Below are positions 25,989 to 36,865 of a DNA stretch of 64,000 bases, piece by piece. The stretch covers positions 62,001 to 126,000 of the forward strand of contig JAQXVO010000008.1 in NCBI GenBank assembly GCA_029224965.1, in the 5' to 3' direction. The DNA is from Lachnospiraceae bacterium. Its GTDB lineage: Bacteria > Bacillota > Clostridia > Lachnospirales > Lachnospiraceae. Each line of letters opens with the position of its first letter. The stretch's first letter is position 1. The position numbers and the translations under genes are program-made. A model generated the notes under the pieces. The model saw only the letters and a program-made list of their open reading frames with translations, did not search any database and was not told the origin of the DNA.

Positions 25989-26897
25989 TCAGTCAGCCAG
26001 ATCCTGTTTCAGACGTAAGGAATAAAGACAGTTTCGCATCAGCATGGCGATGGTCATAGGACCGACACCGCCGGGGACCGGAGTGATTCTGGAAACGACA
26101 GGAAGGAGATCCTCGGTATCGCAGTCACCGCAGAGCTTCCCGTTTTCGTCCCGGTTCATGCCGACATCCAGGACAACGGCTCCCTCCTTTACATCTTCCT
26201 TATGGAAGAATTTAGGCTTTCCGATTGCCGCAACGAGAATATCGGCCTGTCTGGTCAGCTCCCTCAGGTTCTTTGTATGGGAGTGACAGACGGTTACAGT
26301 GGCATTTTCTCTCAGGAGAAGCATGGCCATGGGCTTTCCTACGATATTGGAACGGCCGACAATGACCGCATGCTTTCCGTCAATGGATATGCCCGACCGC
26401 TTTAGCAATTCGATCATGCCCTGGGGTGTGCAGGACTGAAATCCCGGCCGCCCGATGGACAGATTCCCGACGCTGACCGGAAGAAAGCCGTCGACATCCT
26501 TATCCGGTCGGATGAGATTTAAAACCTTATCCTCATGGATCTGTCTGGGAAGGGGCAGCTGTACCAGGATGCCGTTTACGTCTTCCCTCTCATTCAGTTC
26601 CTGAATCAGATGGATCAGATCCTCTTCTTTTGTATCCTCATTAAGCTTATAGGTCAGAGGACGGATGCCGGTAAAATCACAGGCCTTCTCCTTATTCCGG
26701 ACATAGACCTGGGAAGCAGAGTCATTTCCGACAAGGACGACAGCCAGGGTGACCTCCTGGCCCCTGTCCTTCAGGGCAGAAACCTCCTGTCTTACTTCTT
26801 CCTTGATTTCAGCGGCAATCTTTTTTCCGTCAATCAGCCTGTCTCTATAGTCGGGACGGCTGGAAGCCGGTTTCCGGGCAGTCAGTTCATTATTCAT
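25989..26897 (-). CDS. folD: Bifunctional methylene-THF dehydrogenase/methenyl-THF cyclohydrolase FolD
   Basis: Interconverts 5,10-methylene-THF and 10-formyl-THF, using NADP. About 302 residues from the ATG at 26897. Catalytic features are the YVRNKEKAC segment with Tyr and Lys, VQLPLP, DKDVDGF, and the nucleotide-binding GRSNIVGKPMA. The frame is open to 26993 but that would overlap the end of the formate-THF ligase gene; the ribosome site of the chosen start is weak (AGAAAG). It follows fhs, giving a two-gene C1 unit. Confidence 0.95.
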   Translation of the reverse strand: MNNELTARKPASSRPDYRDRLIDGKKIAAEIKEEVRQEVSALKDRGQEVTLAVVLVGNDSASQVYVRNKEKACDFTGIRPLTYKLNEDTKEEDLIHLIQELNEREDVNGILVQLPLPRQIHEDKVLNLIRPDKDVDGFLPVSVGNLSIGRPGFQSCTPQGMIELLKRSGISIDGKHAVIVGRSNIVGKPMAMLLLRENATVTVCHSHTKNLRELTRQADILVAAIGKPKFFHKEDVKEGAVVLDVGMNRDENGKLCGDCDTEDLLPVVSRITPVPGGVGPMTIAMLMRNCLYSLRLKQDLAD

Positions 26898-26952
26898 AGC
26901 AAATCTTTCTGGTCTTTTTCTTTCCTGTTTATACCTATATTCATGATCCGAA

Positions 26953-28623
26953 TCAGAAGAGTCCTGTAATCCGTCCGTCATCGGTGACATCAATATTATT
27001 GGCAGCCGGTACCTTGGGCAGTCCCGGCATGGTCATGATATTTCCGGTTACGGCAACGACAAAGCCGGCTCCGGCAGAGGGATAGATTTCTCTGACATGG
27101 AGGGTGAAGCCTTCGGGTCTTCCGAGGAGCTTGGGATCATCGGACAGAGAATACTGGGTCTTGGCAATGCAGACCGGGAAGGATCCCATGCCAAGCTCTG
27201 TCAGGTGCTTTAATTCCCTGGCAGCAGGCTTGGAGAATTCCACATCCTTGGCTCCGTAGATTTCCCGGGCGATGGTCCGGATCTTTTCATCCAGAGGAAG
27301 ATCGTCACTGTAGATCGGAGCAAAATGGCTTTCCTTCTCGTTCAGGGTCTTTAAGACCTTTTCGGCCAGGTCGATTCCGCCTTCACCGCCCTTTTCCCAG
27401 ACACGGCTCAGAGCGAATTCGCAGTTTCTCTCCTTACAGAAGTTCTCAACGAAAGCGGTTTCCTCTTCGGTATCGCTGATAAAGGAATTCAGGGTAACAA
27501 CAACCGGGACACCGAATTTATGCAGGTTCTCAATATGCTTTTCCAGGTTTACGATACCCTTCTTCAGTGCATCCATATTGGGTTCGGTCAGCTGATCCTT
27601 AGGAACGCCGCCATTATATTTGAGAGATCGGACGGTGGCTACAAGGACGGCACAGTCGGGCTTCAGTCCGGCCATCCGGCACTTGATATCGAAGAACTTC
27701 TCGGCACCGAGATCTGCACCGAAGCCTGCTTCAGTGATGGCGATATCACCTAATTTCAAGGCAGCCTTGGTGGCTTTCACACTGTTGCAGCCATGGGCTA
27801 TATTTGCAAAGGGTCCGCCGTGAACGATGGCAGGAGTATGCTCCAGGGTCTGGATCAGGTTGGGACGGATGGCGTCCTTCAGAAGGGCTGCCATGGCGCC
27901 GACCGCATGGAGATCTTTGGCTGTGACAGGCTCTCCCTGGAAGTTGTAGGCGACAATAATGCGGGATAGACGTTCCTTCAGATCGTGGATGTCATCAGCC
28001 AGACAGAGGATAGCCATGATCTCGGATGCCACGGTGATCTGGAAATGATCCTCCCGGACCATACCGTCAGCCTTGGCACCAAGACCGACTACAATATTCC
28101 GGAGGACACGGTCATTCATGTCCATGCAGCGTTTCCAGACCACGCGGCGGGGATCAATGCCGAGCGCATTGCCCTGCTGAATGTGGTTGTCGAGCATGGC
28201 GGAGAGGAGGTTGTTGGCAGAGGTAATGGCGTGGAAATCACCGGTAAAATGGAGGTTTAAGTCTTCCATGGGAACGACCTGGGCATAGCCGCCGCCGGCT
28301 GCACCGCCTTTGATGCCGAAGCAGGGTCCGAGGGAAGGTTCTCTTAAGGCAAGAACCGCCTTCTTTCCGAGCTTATAGAAAGCCTCGCCGAGACCGATGG
28401 ATGTCGTTGTCTTGCCCTCTCCGGCAGGAGTCGGGTTGATGGCAGTGACCAGAACCAGCTTTCCATCCGGCCGGTCCTCAATCTTCTTTAAGAAATCCTC
28501 GGACAGCTTGGCCTTATATTTGCCATAGAGATCCAGGTCATCCATGGTCATGCCAAGGCTTTCGGCAACCTTCCAGATGGGTTCCATTTTTGTTTCCTGT
28601 GCGATTTCAATATCTGTTTTCAT
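26953..28623 (-). CDS. fhs: Formate-tetrahydrofolate ligase
   Basis: ATP-dependent formation of 10-formyl-THF from formate, the entry step of formate into C1 metabolism and the methyl branch of acetogenesis. 556 residues, the usual length. The P-loop is [15 protein letters not shown] (about 64-78), followed by [37 protein letters not shown] good GAGGAG site precedes the ATG at 28623. With FolD just downstream it supplies formyl- and methylene-THF; no other acetogenesis genes are in the window, so acetogenesis should not be assumed. Confidence 0.97.
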   Translation of the reverse strand: MKTDIEIAQETKMEPIWKVAESLGMTMDDLDLYGKYKAKLSEDFLKKIEDRPDGKLVLVTAINPTPAGEGKTTTSIGLGEAFYKLGKKAVLALREPSLGPCFGIKGGAAGGGYAQVVPMEDLNLHFTGDFHAITSANNLLSAMLDNHIQQGNALGIDPRRVVWKRCMDMNDRVLRNIVVGLGAKADGMVREDHFQITVASEIMAILCLADDIHDLKERLSRIIVAYNFQGEPVTAKDLHAVGAMAALLKDAIRPNLIQTLEHTPAIVHGGPFANIAHGCNSVKATKAALKLGDIAITEAGFGADLGAEKFFDIKCRMAGLKPDCAVLVATVRSLKYNGGVPKDQLTEPNMDALKKGIVNLEKHIENLHKFGVPVVVTLNSFISDTEEETAFVENFCKERNCEFALSRVWEKGGEGGIDLAEKVLKTLNEKESHFAPIYSDDLPLDEKIRTIAREIYGAKDVEFSKPAARELKHLTELGMGSFPVCIAKTQYSLSDDPKLLGRPEGFTLHVREIYPSAGAGFVVAVTGNIMTMPGLPKVPAANNIDVTDDGRITGLF

Positions 28624-28746
28624 CGTTCTCTCCTCTTTCTCTTTTCCCTGTGAAGGCCCGGATCAGAAATCCGAAGCTTTCTGCCTTTGAAGTCCACTGA
28701 ATCATAGCATGAATCTCTGATTTGCGGAGATCTGTTTTTTTCTGAT
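28624..28746 (-). promoter_or_regulatory. Spacer before fhs with a possible extended -10 promoter
   Basis: The 123-bp spacer after ftsK holds TGCTATGAT on the minus strand at about 28703-28711, an extended -10 form, without a convincing -35. It would give a leader of about 75 bases. I saw no tetrahydrofolate riboswitch pattern here. Confidence 0.35.
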
Positions 28747-31623
28747 TCAGGAGGCTTCCTCTGTCAACTTTTGATCAAATGCTTCTATTGTCAACAGAAT
28801 CCTTCTGGGCTTAGTCCCCTCTTCGGGACCGACCACGCCGAAGTCTTCCAGCTGATCCATAATTCGTGCGGCACGGTTGAAACCGATCTTGAAATTCCGC
28901 TGCAGCATGCCGATCGAGCCCTTCTCCTTCTCGATTACAAGCCTTGCCGCATCTTCAAAGTATTCATCCCGGTCATTGGTAAAGCCGCCGCCGTTTCCGT
29001 CAATCGACTGATAGCCGTCATTTTCGGCCTTCTGCATCTCTTCCTGGATGGCCGGATCATAGCCCTGGCTTTCATTATTGCTCTTCAGGAAGTGAACGAC
29101 TCTTCCGACCTCTTCATCGGAGACAAAGCAGCCCTGAACCCGGATGGGCTTGGACAGACCCTGGGGATAATAGAGCATATCGCCTTTTCCGAGGAGCTTT
29201 TCCGCTCCGGTCATGTCCAGAATGGTTCTAGAGTCCACACCGGAGGTTACCGAAAAAGCAATCCGGCTGGGCATATTGGCCTTGATCAGACCGGTGATGA
29301 CATTGACCGAGGGCCGCTGGGTCGCAATAATCAGATGAATGCCGGCTGCCCGGGCCAGCTGAGCCAGACGGCAGATGGATTCCTCGACCTCTTTCGAAGC
29401 CACCATCATGAGATCCGCCAGCTCATCGACAATAACGACCAGCTGAGGCATCTTCTGGGCCGGAATCACTTCTTCCTCGCCATTTTCATTGTAGACGGTC
29501 ATCTGTCCGTCATGAATCTTACTGTTATAGCCCTTCATGTCACGGACATGGGTGTCGGCAAATTTCTTGTAGCGGAGGGTCATCTCGTTGACGGCCCACT
29601 GAAGAGCGGCGGATGCCTTCTTCGGATCGGTCACTACCGGAATCAGAAGATGGGGAATGCCGTTGTAAACCGAAAGCTCGACCACCTTGGGATCGATCAT
29701 GATGAATTTTACCTCATCCGGAGTGGCCCGGTAGAGAATACTCATAATGACGGTATTGATGCAGACCGACTTACCGGAACCGGTGGCGCCGGCGATCAGG
29801 AGATGTGGCATCTTTGCAATATCGGAAATGACGACCTTGCCGGCGATATCCCGGCCGACCGCAAAGGCAATCTTCGATTTTGCATTTTTAAATTCCGGAG
29901 TCTCAACAATTTCACGGAATGGAACCATGGAAGGCTCCTTGTTGGGAACCTCGATTCCGATGGCCGCCTTTCCCGGAATCGGCGCCTCGATCCGGATATC
30001 GGTGGCCGCCAGGTTCATTTTGATATCATCCTGGAGGTTAACGATCCGGGAAACCTTGACACCCATTTCGGGCTGAAGCTCATAACGGGTGACGGCAGGC
30101 CCGCGGCTGATATCGGTCACGGTCACATGGATGCCGAAATTCTTCAAGGTTTCGACCAGCTTCATGGCTGTGCCGTGAAGGACGGCATCATCTTCACGGC
30201 TCTGCTTTTTGACCGTATTTAATAGACTGGCCGGCGGATAAATATAGGGCTTTTTCTCAGCTTCCGCTTCTGCCGCTCTTTCGCTGTTACTGCCATTGCC
30301 AGAGCCGGCAGAAGAATGTGTTTTCGCCAGACCTTCTTTCACCTGGAGTTTCTGATCTTCTTCTGCACGTTCCAGCAGAGGATCAAGAGCTTTTCTGGCC
30401 TGTACTTTATCTTCGGAAGAATTCGGGACTCCATTCTGGTATGCCTGATCCGTGTGATTTGCATATAAGGCCGGATCAGAATCAGTAGATCCACCGGACC
30501 ATTTTGCAGATGACCTTGCAGGATCAGAGGAGCTGCCCTCCGGCTGGAAAGCCGAATGAATCCTTGGAGCAGCCTGCTCCAGCTTCTCTTCCTGGCCGGA
30601 TTTCAGCTGATAGCTGTCAACACTCTGAATCTCAACCTCTTTGGAATTGACTTCCATGCTGACCGGATTTTTGACATCCGAATTTTCTCCGGAGCTGAGC
30701 GGGGTTACAGCATCCTGAGGAATTTCCGTATTCAGAGATACGCCTTGGATCTTTCGGTCCTGACGGAGCTTACTGGCTCCGTTTTTGATTTTCTCTCCAT
30801 TCGATATCCTGGTCTTCTGGCGGCCGGGAGCCTTGACAAAGGGCCGGACTTTATTCCGGGCATCTTCTGCATCCGTCTGGCGGTTTCTCCTGGCCAGCCT
30901 CCCGGGAGATTCGATCATAATATCCGGACCGACAGCCTTACGTTCTTCCACCCAGGCATCATGCTTTCTCTTTTCTTCCTGAAGTTTCCGGACACCGGAG
31001 CGCTCGGTCATAAGGACCAGGAAAAGAAGGAGACAAATGATATCCACCGCATAGGCACCGACATAGCCGAAGGCAGTTTGGAAGAAGGAAGACAGAATGC
31101 CTCCCATCAGGCCGCCTCCCTTGTGGTTGTCTCTGCTGGCGTAGAAGACTTCCGGAATGGACAGGGCCGGCTCTCCGTGGGTGAGAAGCTCGATAAACAT
31201 CATGAGAAACCAGGCAAAGAAGGCTGTATAGATCAACTTTCGTATGGCATAGGCATCGTTTTTATTAGAAACATAATAGAAGGCGCCGAGACAGAGTGCC
31301 GGCGGCAGGAAATAATTCAGAAGGCCGAAGAGCCCGAAGAAGAAGCCGCAGACCGTCTTTCCGAAGACTCCTCCCAGTCCAAGGTTTCCGAGAAAGAGAA
31401 GAATCGTCACCAGAAGAAAGAGGAGCAGATAAATATCGACCATGAATTCCTTCTGCTTCTTTTCTTCCGCTGACCTCTTTTTCGAAGAAGCACGTCTGGA
31501 GGAAGATACGGAGGCAGAAGCAGTTCTCGAGGCAGACTTTCTCCCTGCAGATGGCCGTCTGTTCGTCCGATTTGAAGTCTTACGCCCTGTGCTGCTTTTT
31601 TTCCTAGTCTTCTCTTCCGCCAT
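28747..31623 (-). CDS. ftsK: DNA translocase FtsK/SpoIIIE
   Basis: A 958-residue septal DNA pump. A Ser/Arg/Lys-rich cytosolic N-terminus (about 1-60) is followed by four hydrophobic segments (about 62-205), a long polar linker (about 230-470), the alpha/beta motor with Walker A GATGSGKS and the Walker B region [13 protein letters not shown], and a C-terminal winged-helix gamma domain ([27 protein letters not shown]) that reads KOPS-type sequences. It clears chromosome from the septum. A strong promoter lies about 80 bp upstream. Confidence 0.97.
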   Translation of the reverse strand: MAEEKTRKKSSTGRKTSNRTNRRPSAGRKSASRTASASVSSSRRASSKKRSAEEKKQKEFMVDIYLLLFLLVTILLFLGNLGLGGVFGKTVCGFFFGLFGLLNYFLPPALCLGAFYYVSNKNDAYAIRKLIYTAFFAWFLMMFIELLTHGEPALSIPEVFYASRDNHKGGGLMGGILSSFFQTAFGYVGAYAVDIICLLLFLVLMTERSGVRKLQEEKRKHDAWVEERKAVGPDIMIESPGRLARRNRQTDAEDARNKVRPFVKAPGRQKTRISNGEKIKNGASKLRQDRKIQGVSLNTEIPQDAVTPLSSGENSDVKNPVSMEVNSKEVEIQSVDSYQLKSGQEEKLEQAAPRIHSAFQPEGSSSDPARSSAKWSGGSTDSDPALYANHTDQAYQNGVPNSSEDKVQARKALDPLLERAEEDQKLQVKEGLAKTHSSAGSGNGSNSERAAEAEAEKKPYIYPPASLLNTVKKQSREDDAVLHGTAMKLVETLKNFGIHVTVTDISRGPAVTRYELQPEMGVKVSRIVNLQDDIKMNLAATDIRIEAPIPGKAAIGIEVPNKEPSMVPFREIVETPEFKNAKSKIAFAVGRDIAGKVVISDIAKMPHLLIAGATGSGKSVCINTVIMSILYRATPDEVKFIMIDPKVVELSVYNGIPHLLIPVVTDPKKASAALQWAVNEMTLRYKKFADTHVRDMKGYNSKIHDGQMTVYNENGEEEVIPAQKMPQLVVIVDELADLMMVASKEVEESICRLAQLARAAGIHLIIATQRPSVNVITGLIKANMPSRIAFSVTSGVDSRTILDMTGAEKLLGKGDMLYYPQGLSKPIRVQGCFVSDEEVGRVVHFLKSNNESQGYDPAIQEEMQKAENDGYQSIDGNGGGFTNDRDEYFEDAARLVIEKEKGSIGMLQRNFKIGFNRAARIMDQLEDFGVVGPEEGTKPRRILLTIEAFDQKLTEEAS

Positions 31624-31694
31624 ATTCCTTCCTTAAATCTTCCGCTGTCAAAAGCGGACCTTATCATCCGCGGGTATTCCTATCAAACCATATT

Positions 31695-31722
31695 ATCATA
31701 GCATATTTCGCTTCTCTTTCAA
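31695..31722 (-). promoter_or_regulatory. Sigma-A-type promoter of ftsK
   Basis: On the minus strand TTGAAA (31722-31717), a 16-bp spacer and TATGAT (31700-31695) with an upstream TGC (extended -10). The leader then contains a small hairpin (CCGCT/AGCGG, about 31639-31654) before the ATG at 31623. Confidence 0.65.
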
Positions 31723-31784
31723 ATTATCGGAATACAACAAAATATAGTTTTCTTCCATGGGTCTGATTCAAATATCTTGTATTA

Positions 31785-31828
31785 AAAAAAACTGCTGCAG
31801 GTCCCGAAAAAGTCAGGATCTGTAGCAG
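31785..31828 (-). terminator. Intrinsic terminator after glgA
   Basis: On the minus strand a 13-bp stem with two mismatches (CTGCTACAGATCC pairing with GGGACCTGCAGCAG) closes a short loop and is followed by eight T. It starts 18 bases after the glgA stop. Confidence 0.85.
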
Positions 31829-31846
31829 CTTCTGCTTCTAATAGGA

Positions 31847-33295
31847 TTAACCGATCAGATAATGATACAGTTCTTCGTACTTCTGCTTCTGATGCTTCCA
31901 CGAATAGTCCTTGGCCATGCCGCGGTCTACCATCTTGTTCCAGTCGGTCTTCTTTTCAAAGAAAACAAACTTGGAATAGTTAACGGTATTCAGAAGCTCG
32001 TCTCCGTTGTAGTTGGCAAAGGAGAAACCGTCGCCGGTATGCTCATATTCATTGAAAGGAACAACCGTATCCTTCAGGCCGCCGGTTTCACGTACAATCG
32101 GTACGGTGCCGTAACGGAAGGAAATGAGCTGGGTCAGGCCGCAGGGCTCGAAGCGGGACGGCATGAGGAAGGCGTCCGCAGCAGCATAGAGCTTCCTGGC
32201 CAGATCTTCCGAATAGCAGATATTGGCAGAAATCCGATCCGGATATTTCCATGCATAGTGGCGGAACATGTTCTCATACTGGGACTCACCGGTTCCGATG
32301 ACGACCAGCTGAGTGTTGTCATCCGCAATGCCTTCGATACAGTAATTGACCAGATCCAGACCCTTCTGATCGGTCAGACGGGAAATCAGGCCGATCATAT
32401 ACTTTCTGGTATCCACGGTCAGCCCCAGCAGTTCCTGGAGCTTTTCCTTGTTGACTTTTTTGTAGCGGCGGAAATTCGACGCATCGTAATTCTTGTAGAG
32501 GGCTGGGTCCTTGGCCGGATCATAGGAATCATAGTCAATACCATTGACTATGCCCTGCATGTCAAAGTGCCTGGAAGAAAGCAGTCCGTCCAGACCTTCG
32601 CCGTAATAGGGATTCTGAATTTCCTCGGCATAGGTCTTGGAAACTGTTGTGATGTAGTCTGCGTAAACCAGGCCGCCCTTCAGCATATTTCCGCACTTGT
32701 TGAATTCCAGCTTGTCCGGAGTGAAGAGATCCATGGGCAGTCCCGAAAGTCCCTGCAGAGTCTTGACATCCCATACACCCTGAAATTTCAGGTTGTGGAT
32801 GGTCATGATGGTCTTGATTCCCCAGAAGAAGGGATTGGCCTGGAATTCTGTCTTCAGATAAACCGGAATCAGACCGGTCTGCCAGTCATGACAGTGAATG
32901 AGGTCCGGTTTGAAGCCGATGACCGGAAGAATGGACAGAACCGCTTTATCGAAGAATGTAAAGCGTTCCATATCTCTCCGGGTCTCGCTGTAGGGATAGA
33001 AGCATTCGAAGTAATCCAGGTTATCAATGAAATAATAGGTAATGCCCAGATACTTGTACTGCATGACACCGACATATTTCTCGCCGATATAGGGACCGCA
33101 GCTCATATTGAAATGAGTCACATATTCGAACTGGTCTCTGTACTGAGGCGGGATACAGGTATAGTCGGGCAGAACCACGCGGACATCCCAGACATTGGGA
33201 TCAAATTCCTTGGGAAGTGCGCCGACAACGTCTGCCAGACCGCCGGTCTTTACAAAAGGTACACATTCACTTGCAGCAAAAAGAATCTTTTTCAT
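31847..33295 (-). CDS. glgA: Glycogen synthase (GT5)
   Basis: Adds glucose from ADP-glucose to the glycogen chain. 482 residues, full length. The N-terminal ADP-glucose site is VKTGGLADVVGALP (about 15-28), and the C-terminal GT-B site is RFEPCGLTQLISFRYGTVPIV (about 377-397) with ETGGLKDTV. The ATG at 33295 has a GGGGGT site. No other glycogen genes (glgB, glgC, glgP) are nearby; the gene stands between yebC and ftsK with its own terminator, so it is probably a short transcription unit. Confidence 0.97.
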   Translation of the reverse strand: MKKILFAASECVPFVKTGGLADVVGALPKEFDPNVWDVRVVLPDYTCIPPQYRDQFEYVTHFNMSCGPYIGEKYVGVMQYKYLGITYYFIDNLDYFECFYPYSETRRDMERFTFFDKAVLSILPVIGFKPDLIHCHDWQTGLIPVYLKTEFQANPFFWGIKTIMTIHNLKFQGVWDVKTLQGLSGLPMDLFTPDKLEFNKCGNMLKGGLVYADYITTVSKTYAEEIQNPYYGEGLDGLLSSRHFDMQGIVNGIDYDSYDPAKDPALYKNYDASNFRRYKKVNKEKLQELLGLTVDTRKYMIGLISRLTDQKGLDLVNYCIEGIADDNTQLVVIGTGESQYENMFRHYAWKYPDRISANICYSEDLARKLYAAADAFLMPSRFEPCGLTQLISFRYGTVPIVRETGGLKDTVVPFNEYEHTGDGFSFANYNGDELLNTVNYSKFVFFEKKTDWNKMVDRGMAKDYSWKHQKQKYEELYHYLIG

Positions 33296-33418
33296 TGGCT
33301 ACCCCCTAGAAGTCAAAACGGAAAGTCCCTCTTAAAAATTTACAGTGCTACTGGATAAAGAATGGATCAGTGCTTCTATTCTATCAGGATTCTGTTTCAG
33401 ATGTAATCCGGATCTGTA

Positions 33419-34159
33419 TTACTCCTCGTCCGGCTCATCCCAGTTATGGTATACATTCTGTACATCATCATCTTCATCCAGAAGATCCAGAATCCGGCGG
33501 ATGCACTTGATGTCCTCTTCATCGGTCAGAGTGACATAGGTCTGAGGAATCATGGTAACCTCGGCCTCTGCCATCGGGATATTCTCCTTCTCCAGGGCTT
33601 CTCTTACAGAGGAGAAATCATCCGGATCGGTCAGAATCTCATAGCCGTCCTCGTTCTCCTGGAAATCATCGGCACCTGCATCCAATGCCATCATCATCAG
33701 ATCATCAGAAGACAGATTGCAGTCTTCCTTGGAAACCAGGATCTGCCCCTTCTTATCAAACATATAGGAAACGCATCCCTGGGTTCCGATACTTCCATGG
33801 CCCTTGGTGAAGGCACTTCTAACATTGGAAGCGGTACGGTTTCTATTATCGGTCAGAGTCTCTACGATGATTGCGGTACCGCCGGGGCCATATCCTTCAT
33901 AGGTTGCGGATTCGTAGTTTACGGAATCTGCATCGCCGGCAGCCTTCTTGATACCACGTTCGATCGTATCATTCGGCATATTTGCAGCCTTTGCTTTTGC
34001 AATGACATCACGAAGCTTGGAATTGTTGTCCGGATCCGGACCGCCTTCCTTGACGGCAACAGCGATCAGACGTCCGATGATGGTAAAGCTCTTGCCCTTG
34101 GCAGCATCGTTCTTTTCCTTCTTGTGTTTGATGTTTGCAAATTTTGAATGTCCTGACAT
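33419..34159 (-). CDS. yebC: YebC/PmpR family protein
   Basis: A 246-residue protein of the YebC/PmpR family, annotated as a transcriptional regulator in some bacteria and linked more recently to translation of difficult sequences in others. The start MSGHSKFANIKHKKEKNDAAKG is diagnostic, with GGPDPDNNSKLRDVIAKAKAANMPNDTIERGIKKA following. The acidic C-terminus (DEDDDVQNVYHNWDEPDEE) fits the family. It has its own promoter. Confidence 0.97.
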   Translation of the reverse strand: MSGHSKFANIKHKKEKNDAAKGKSFTIIGRLIAVAVKEGGPDPDNNSKLRDVIAKAKAANMPNDTIERGIKKAAGDADSVNYESATYEGYGPGGTAIIVETLTDNRNRTASNVRSAFTKGHGSIGTQGCVSYMFDKKGQILVSKEDCNLSSDDLMMMALDAGADDFQENEDGYEILTDPDDFSSVREALEKENIPMAEAEVTMIPQTYVTLTDEEDIKCIRRILDLLDEDDDVQNVYHNWDEPDEE

Positions 34160-34196
34160 TTTTTAAAATTCCTTCCTAACAATTAAATCCATAAAA

Positions 34197-34225
34197 ATTT
34201 TAGCATTATTGCCTGTGAGATTCAA
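34197..34225 (-). promoter_or_regulatory. Sigma-A-type promoter of yebC
   Basis: Minus strand: TTGAAT (34225-34220), 17-bp spacer, TAAAAT (34202-34197), about 38 bp before the start codon. Confidence 0.6.
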
Positions 34226-34268
34226 GGCATAGCCGCGGAACCCGGCACATGGGTCAGATTCTGATCAA

Positions 34269-35585
34269 CTATGATTTTTTAGGCATAGCATCTGAACTTG
34301 GCTCGACGATCACATCCTTAATGACATGATTTTCCACATCCTGAACATGGAAATCAAAGCCGCAGGCACTTACGGTAAAGGGCTCATGATCCTTCGGCAC
34401 ATGCCGGATCTCATTTACCAGAAAGCCGTTCAGAGTATCAATCTCGCTGTCCGGATCTGTAAGATCCGTGCCCAGGGTCTCGGAAACCTCTTCCATCGGA
34501 GTCATGCCGTCCATTTTATATTCCTTGGCATTGACAACCTGGACCTTATTTGGCTCCTCATCGTGCTCATCCTGGATATTTCCGACGATCTCTTCGAGAA
34601 TATCCTCCATGGAAACCAGGCCGCTGGTCTGGCCGTATTCATCGACAACAATGGCCATATGGGTTTTCTCCAGCTGCATGGTTGTAAAAAGCGTATAGAT
34701 GCCGTGGGTTTCCGGCACCGTCTCCGCCGGCCGTAAAAGCTCATCCATATCCCGGACTTTCTCGGAAAACCGGTCCTGCTGAAGCGTATATTCCATGATG
34801 TCCTTGATATGAATGATACCGATGATATTGTCCAGGGATTCGAGAAAGACCGGGATCCGGGAGAAATGGACCTCCTGGAAGAAATGTATGGCGTCCCGAA
34901 GACTGGTATTTCCATCCATGGCGGTAATGTCGCTTCGGTGAACCATGATGTCCTTGACGCACTTGTCGTCCAGCTTGAAAATATTCTCTACCATGGCGGC
35001 TTCACTGGAGAGAATGGATCCGCTCTCATTTCCCTCATTGACCATGGAAAGAATTTCTTCCTCGGTGACCTCGTCCGGATCATCTGCATTTTTCCCCCGG
35101 AAAGGCAGAGACAGACCCTTGGCAAAGAGACTGGTCAGACCGTAAAGAGGAAAGAGCATGACCTTACAGAAAAGAAAAACTCCCTGAAAGGCCAGAATAC
35201 CGCTTCTGCTTCTCACGCTGAAGACATAGTAGGGAAAATAGACAAAAAACAGAATGTAGATCATCATGGCCAGGCAGAGGAGAAGAAAGGTCAAAAGGAT
35301 TTCTCCCTGTCTCCTGCCCGACAGAAGGCCGGACAGATAGAGAAGAATACTCTCGGCAAGAAATGAGTTCAGGAGACAGACCAGAAGCAGAACCCGCCGG
35401 CAGGCCTCCGTGTTTTCATGATCTTTTTTTGCTCTCTGCCAGATTTCCTTCTGCCGGTCCGACGTTTCCTCTCCTTCCTTTTCTCCGGGATCAGCGATAT
35501 TTAAGAGAGAAAAGTAATAGGAAGAGACAGAAAAGGTCAGAAAGCAGAGAAGGATCAGGCATAAAATCAAAACGGATTCGATCAT
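34269..35585 (-). CDS. CNNM/CorC-type membrane protein with CBS pair (hemolysin family)
   Basis: A 438-residue protein. The N-terminal membrane region has about four hydrophobic segments (about 1-25, 62-88, 95-118, 130-150). It is followed by MVENIFKLDDKCVKDIMVHRSDI, which opens a CBS-domain pair (about 200-335, including VDEYGQTSGLVSMEDILEEIVG), and the C-terminal CorC/HlyC domain (about 350-425, with the DTLNGFLVNE pattern). The family is linked to magnesium/cobalt efflux; the haemolysin label is historical. The membrane part is less conserved than usual for DUF21. Its ATG overlaps the alr stop (ATGA). Confidence 0.88.
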   Translation of the reverse strand: MIESVLILCLILLCFLTFSVSSYYFSLLNIADPGEKEGEETSDRQKEIWQRAKKDHENTEACRRVLLLVCLLNSFLAESILLYLSGLLSGRRQGEILLTFLLLCLAMMIYILFFVYFPYYVFSVRSRSGILAFQGVFLFCKVMLFPLYGLTSLFAKGLSLPFRGKNADDPDEVTEEEILSMVNEGNESGSILSSEAAMVENIFKLDDKCVKDIMVHRSDITAMDGNTSLRDAIHFFQEVHFSRIPVFLESLDNIIGIIHIKDIMEYTLQQDRFSEKVRDMDELLRPAETVPETHGIYTLFTTMQLEKTHMAIVVDEYGQTSGLVSMEDILEEIVGNIQDEHDEEPNKVQVVNAKEYKMDGMTPMEEVSETLGTDLTDPDSEIDTLNGFLVNEIRHVPKDHEPFTVSACGFDFHVQDVENHVIKDVIVEPSSDAMPKKS

Positions 35586-36742
35586 TCGAAGTAGTGCTTT
35601 CTAGCGACTTCTTTTCCATTCAGGTAATAGATTCGCGGAATCCGGTTGCCGAGACAGCAGGCAAACTCATAGTTGAAGCGGCCGGACAAGTCTCCCAACT
35701 CTTCCAGGCTGATGGTCTGATCCCCGTCTTTTCCGATCAGAGTGACCTTATCCATAAGCGCTGCCTCAGGAATATCGGTTACATCGACCATCATCTGGTC
35801 CATGCAGACACGGCCCAGAATCGGCGCCTTCTTTCCGTGAATCAGGACAAAGCCCCGATTGCTTAAGCCGCGGGAATAGCCGTCTCCGTAGCCAACCGGA
35901 ATAGTCGCAACTCTGGTCGGTCTCTCTGTTACAAAGGTTCCGCTGTAACTGATCGGACAGCCTGCGGGAAGGTCCTTTAAGTGGACAATGTGGCTGTAGA
36001 GAGAAAGAGCCGGCTTCAGAGGAAAGGCATGGTTCATTTCGTCCGAAGGCCAGAGTCCGTACAGGGTAATGCCGGCCCGGACCATATCCATGCTGGCATC
36101 CGGAAGTTCCAGAATAGCTGCACTGTTGGCACAGTGATGAATCTGAAAATGAACACCATCTTTCGAAAGTGCATCGATCATTTTGTGAAAGAGATGCAGT
36201 TGTTCTTCTGCATGAGATTTATCCTTCTCATCCGAACGGGCAAAATGGGTAAAGATGCCTTCGAATTCAATGTTCGGAAGTTTGGAGATCTTTTTAATCT
36301 CTTCTACTGAAGCTTCATTTGCAAGAAAGCCGATTCGGCCCATGCCGGTATCGATCTTGATATGAACCGGCGCTGTTTTCTTTAATGCCACTGCGGCATC
36401 AGAAAATTCCTTTGCCATATCATAACGGAAGATGGTCGGCCGGATATCATTCTCGATCATCAGAGAATATTCTTCCGGGAAGGTAAAGCCAAGAACCAAG
36501 ATGGGCTTTTTTATTCCGCTTTTCCGAAGCTCCATTGCTTCATCAACGGTTGCCGCCGCATAGCCGAAGACATCATCTACAGATTCCAGCATACGGGCAA
36601 TTTCAACGGCTCCGTGACCGTAGGCATCGGTCTTTACAACAGCCATGATCTTCGTTTTCTCGGGAAGATTCTTATGCATAGCTTCCAGATTATCTTTGAT
36701 ATTGTCGAGATTGATCTCTGCCCAGACGCGATTATAATCCAT
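35582..36742 (-). CDS. alr: Alanine racemase
   Basis: PLP-dependent interconversion of L- and D-alanine for peptidoglycan. 386 residues. The Schiff-base Lys lies in AVVKTDAYGHGA (Lys about 37), and the second catalytic base, Tyr, in PVGYGDGYSRGLSN. The ATG at 36742 has an AAGGAGTTATTC site. It is the first gene after a strong promoter and is coupled by overlap to the CNNM gene. Confidence 0.97.
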   Translation of the reverse strand: MDYNRVWAEINLDNIKDNLEAMHKNLPEKTKIMAVVKTDAYGHGAVEIARMLESVDDVFGYAAATVDEAMELRKSGIKKPILVLGFTFPEEYSLMIENDIRPTIFRYDMAKEFSDAAVALKKTAPVHIKIDTGMGRIGFLANEASVEEIKKISKLPNIEFEGIFTHFARSDEKDKSHAEEQLHLFHKMIDALSKDGVHFQIHHCANSAAILELPDASMDMVRAGITLYGLWPSDEMNHAFPLKPALSLYSHIVHLKDLPAGCPISYSGTFVTERPTRVATIPVGYGDGYSRGLSNRGFVLIHGKKAPILGRVCMDQMMVDVTDIPEAALMDKVTLIGKDGDQTISLEELGDLSGRFNYEFACCLGNRIPRIYYLNGKEVARKHYFE

Positions 36743-36782
36743 GAATAACTCCTTTGAATCAAATACAAAAATCTGAAATCAT

Positions 36783-36812
36783 ATTATACTAATATCCCAT
36801 GGATGCAGTCAA
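36783..36812 (-). promoter_or_regulatory. Sigma-A-type promoter of alr
   Basis: Minus strand: TTGACT (36812-36807), 18-bp spacer, TATAAT (36788-36783); the start codon is about 40 bp further on. Confidence 0.75.
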
Positions 36813-36865
36813 GAATCTCTCCTCATCTGCAAAGATCCTGCCGGTCCGGATCAATAGGATTTTTT

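Noticed and set aside
28624-28746. Tetrahydrofolate riboswitch before fhs-folD
   Set aside because: The conserved junction sequences of the known THF riboswitch were not found by eye.
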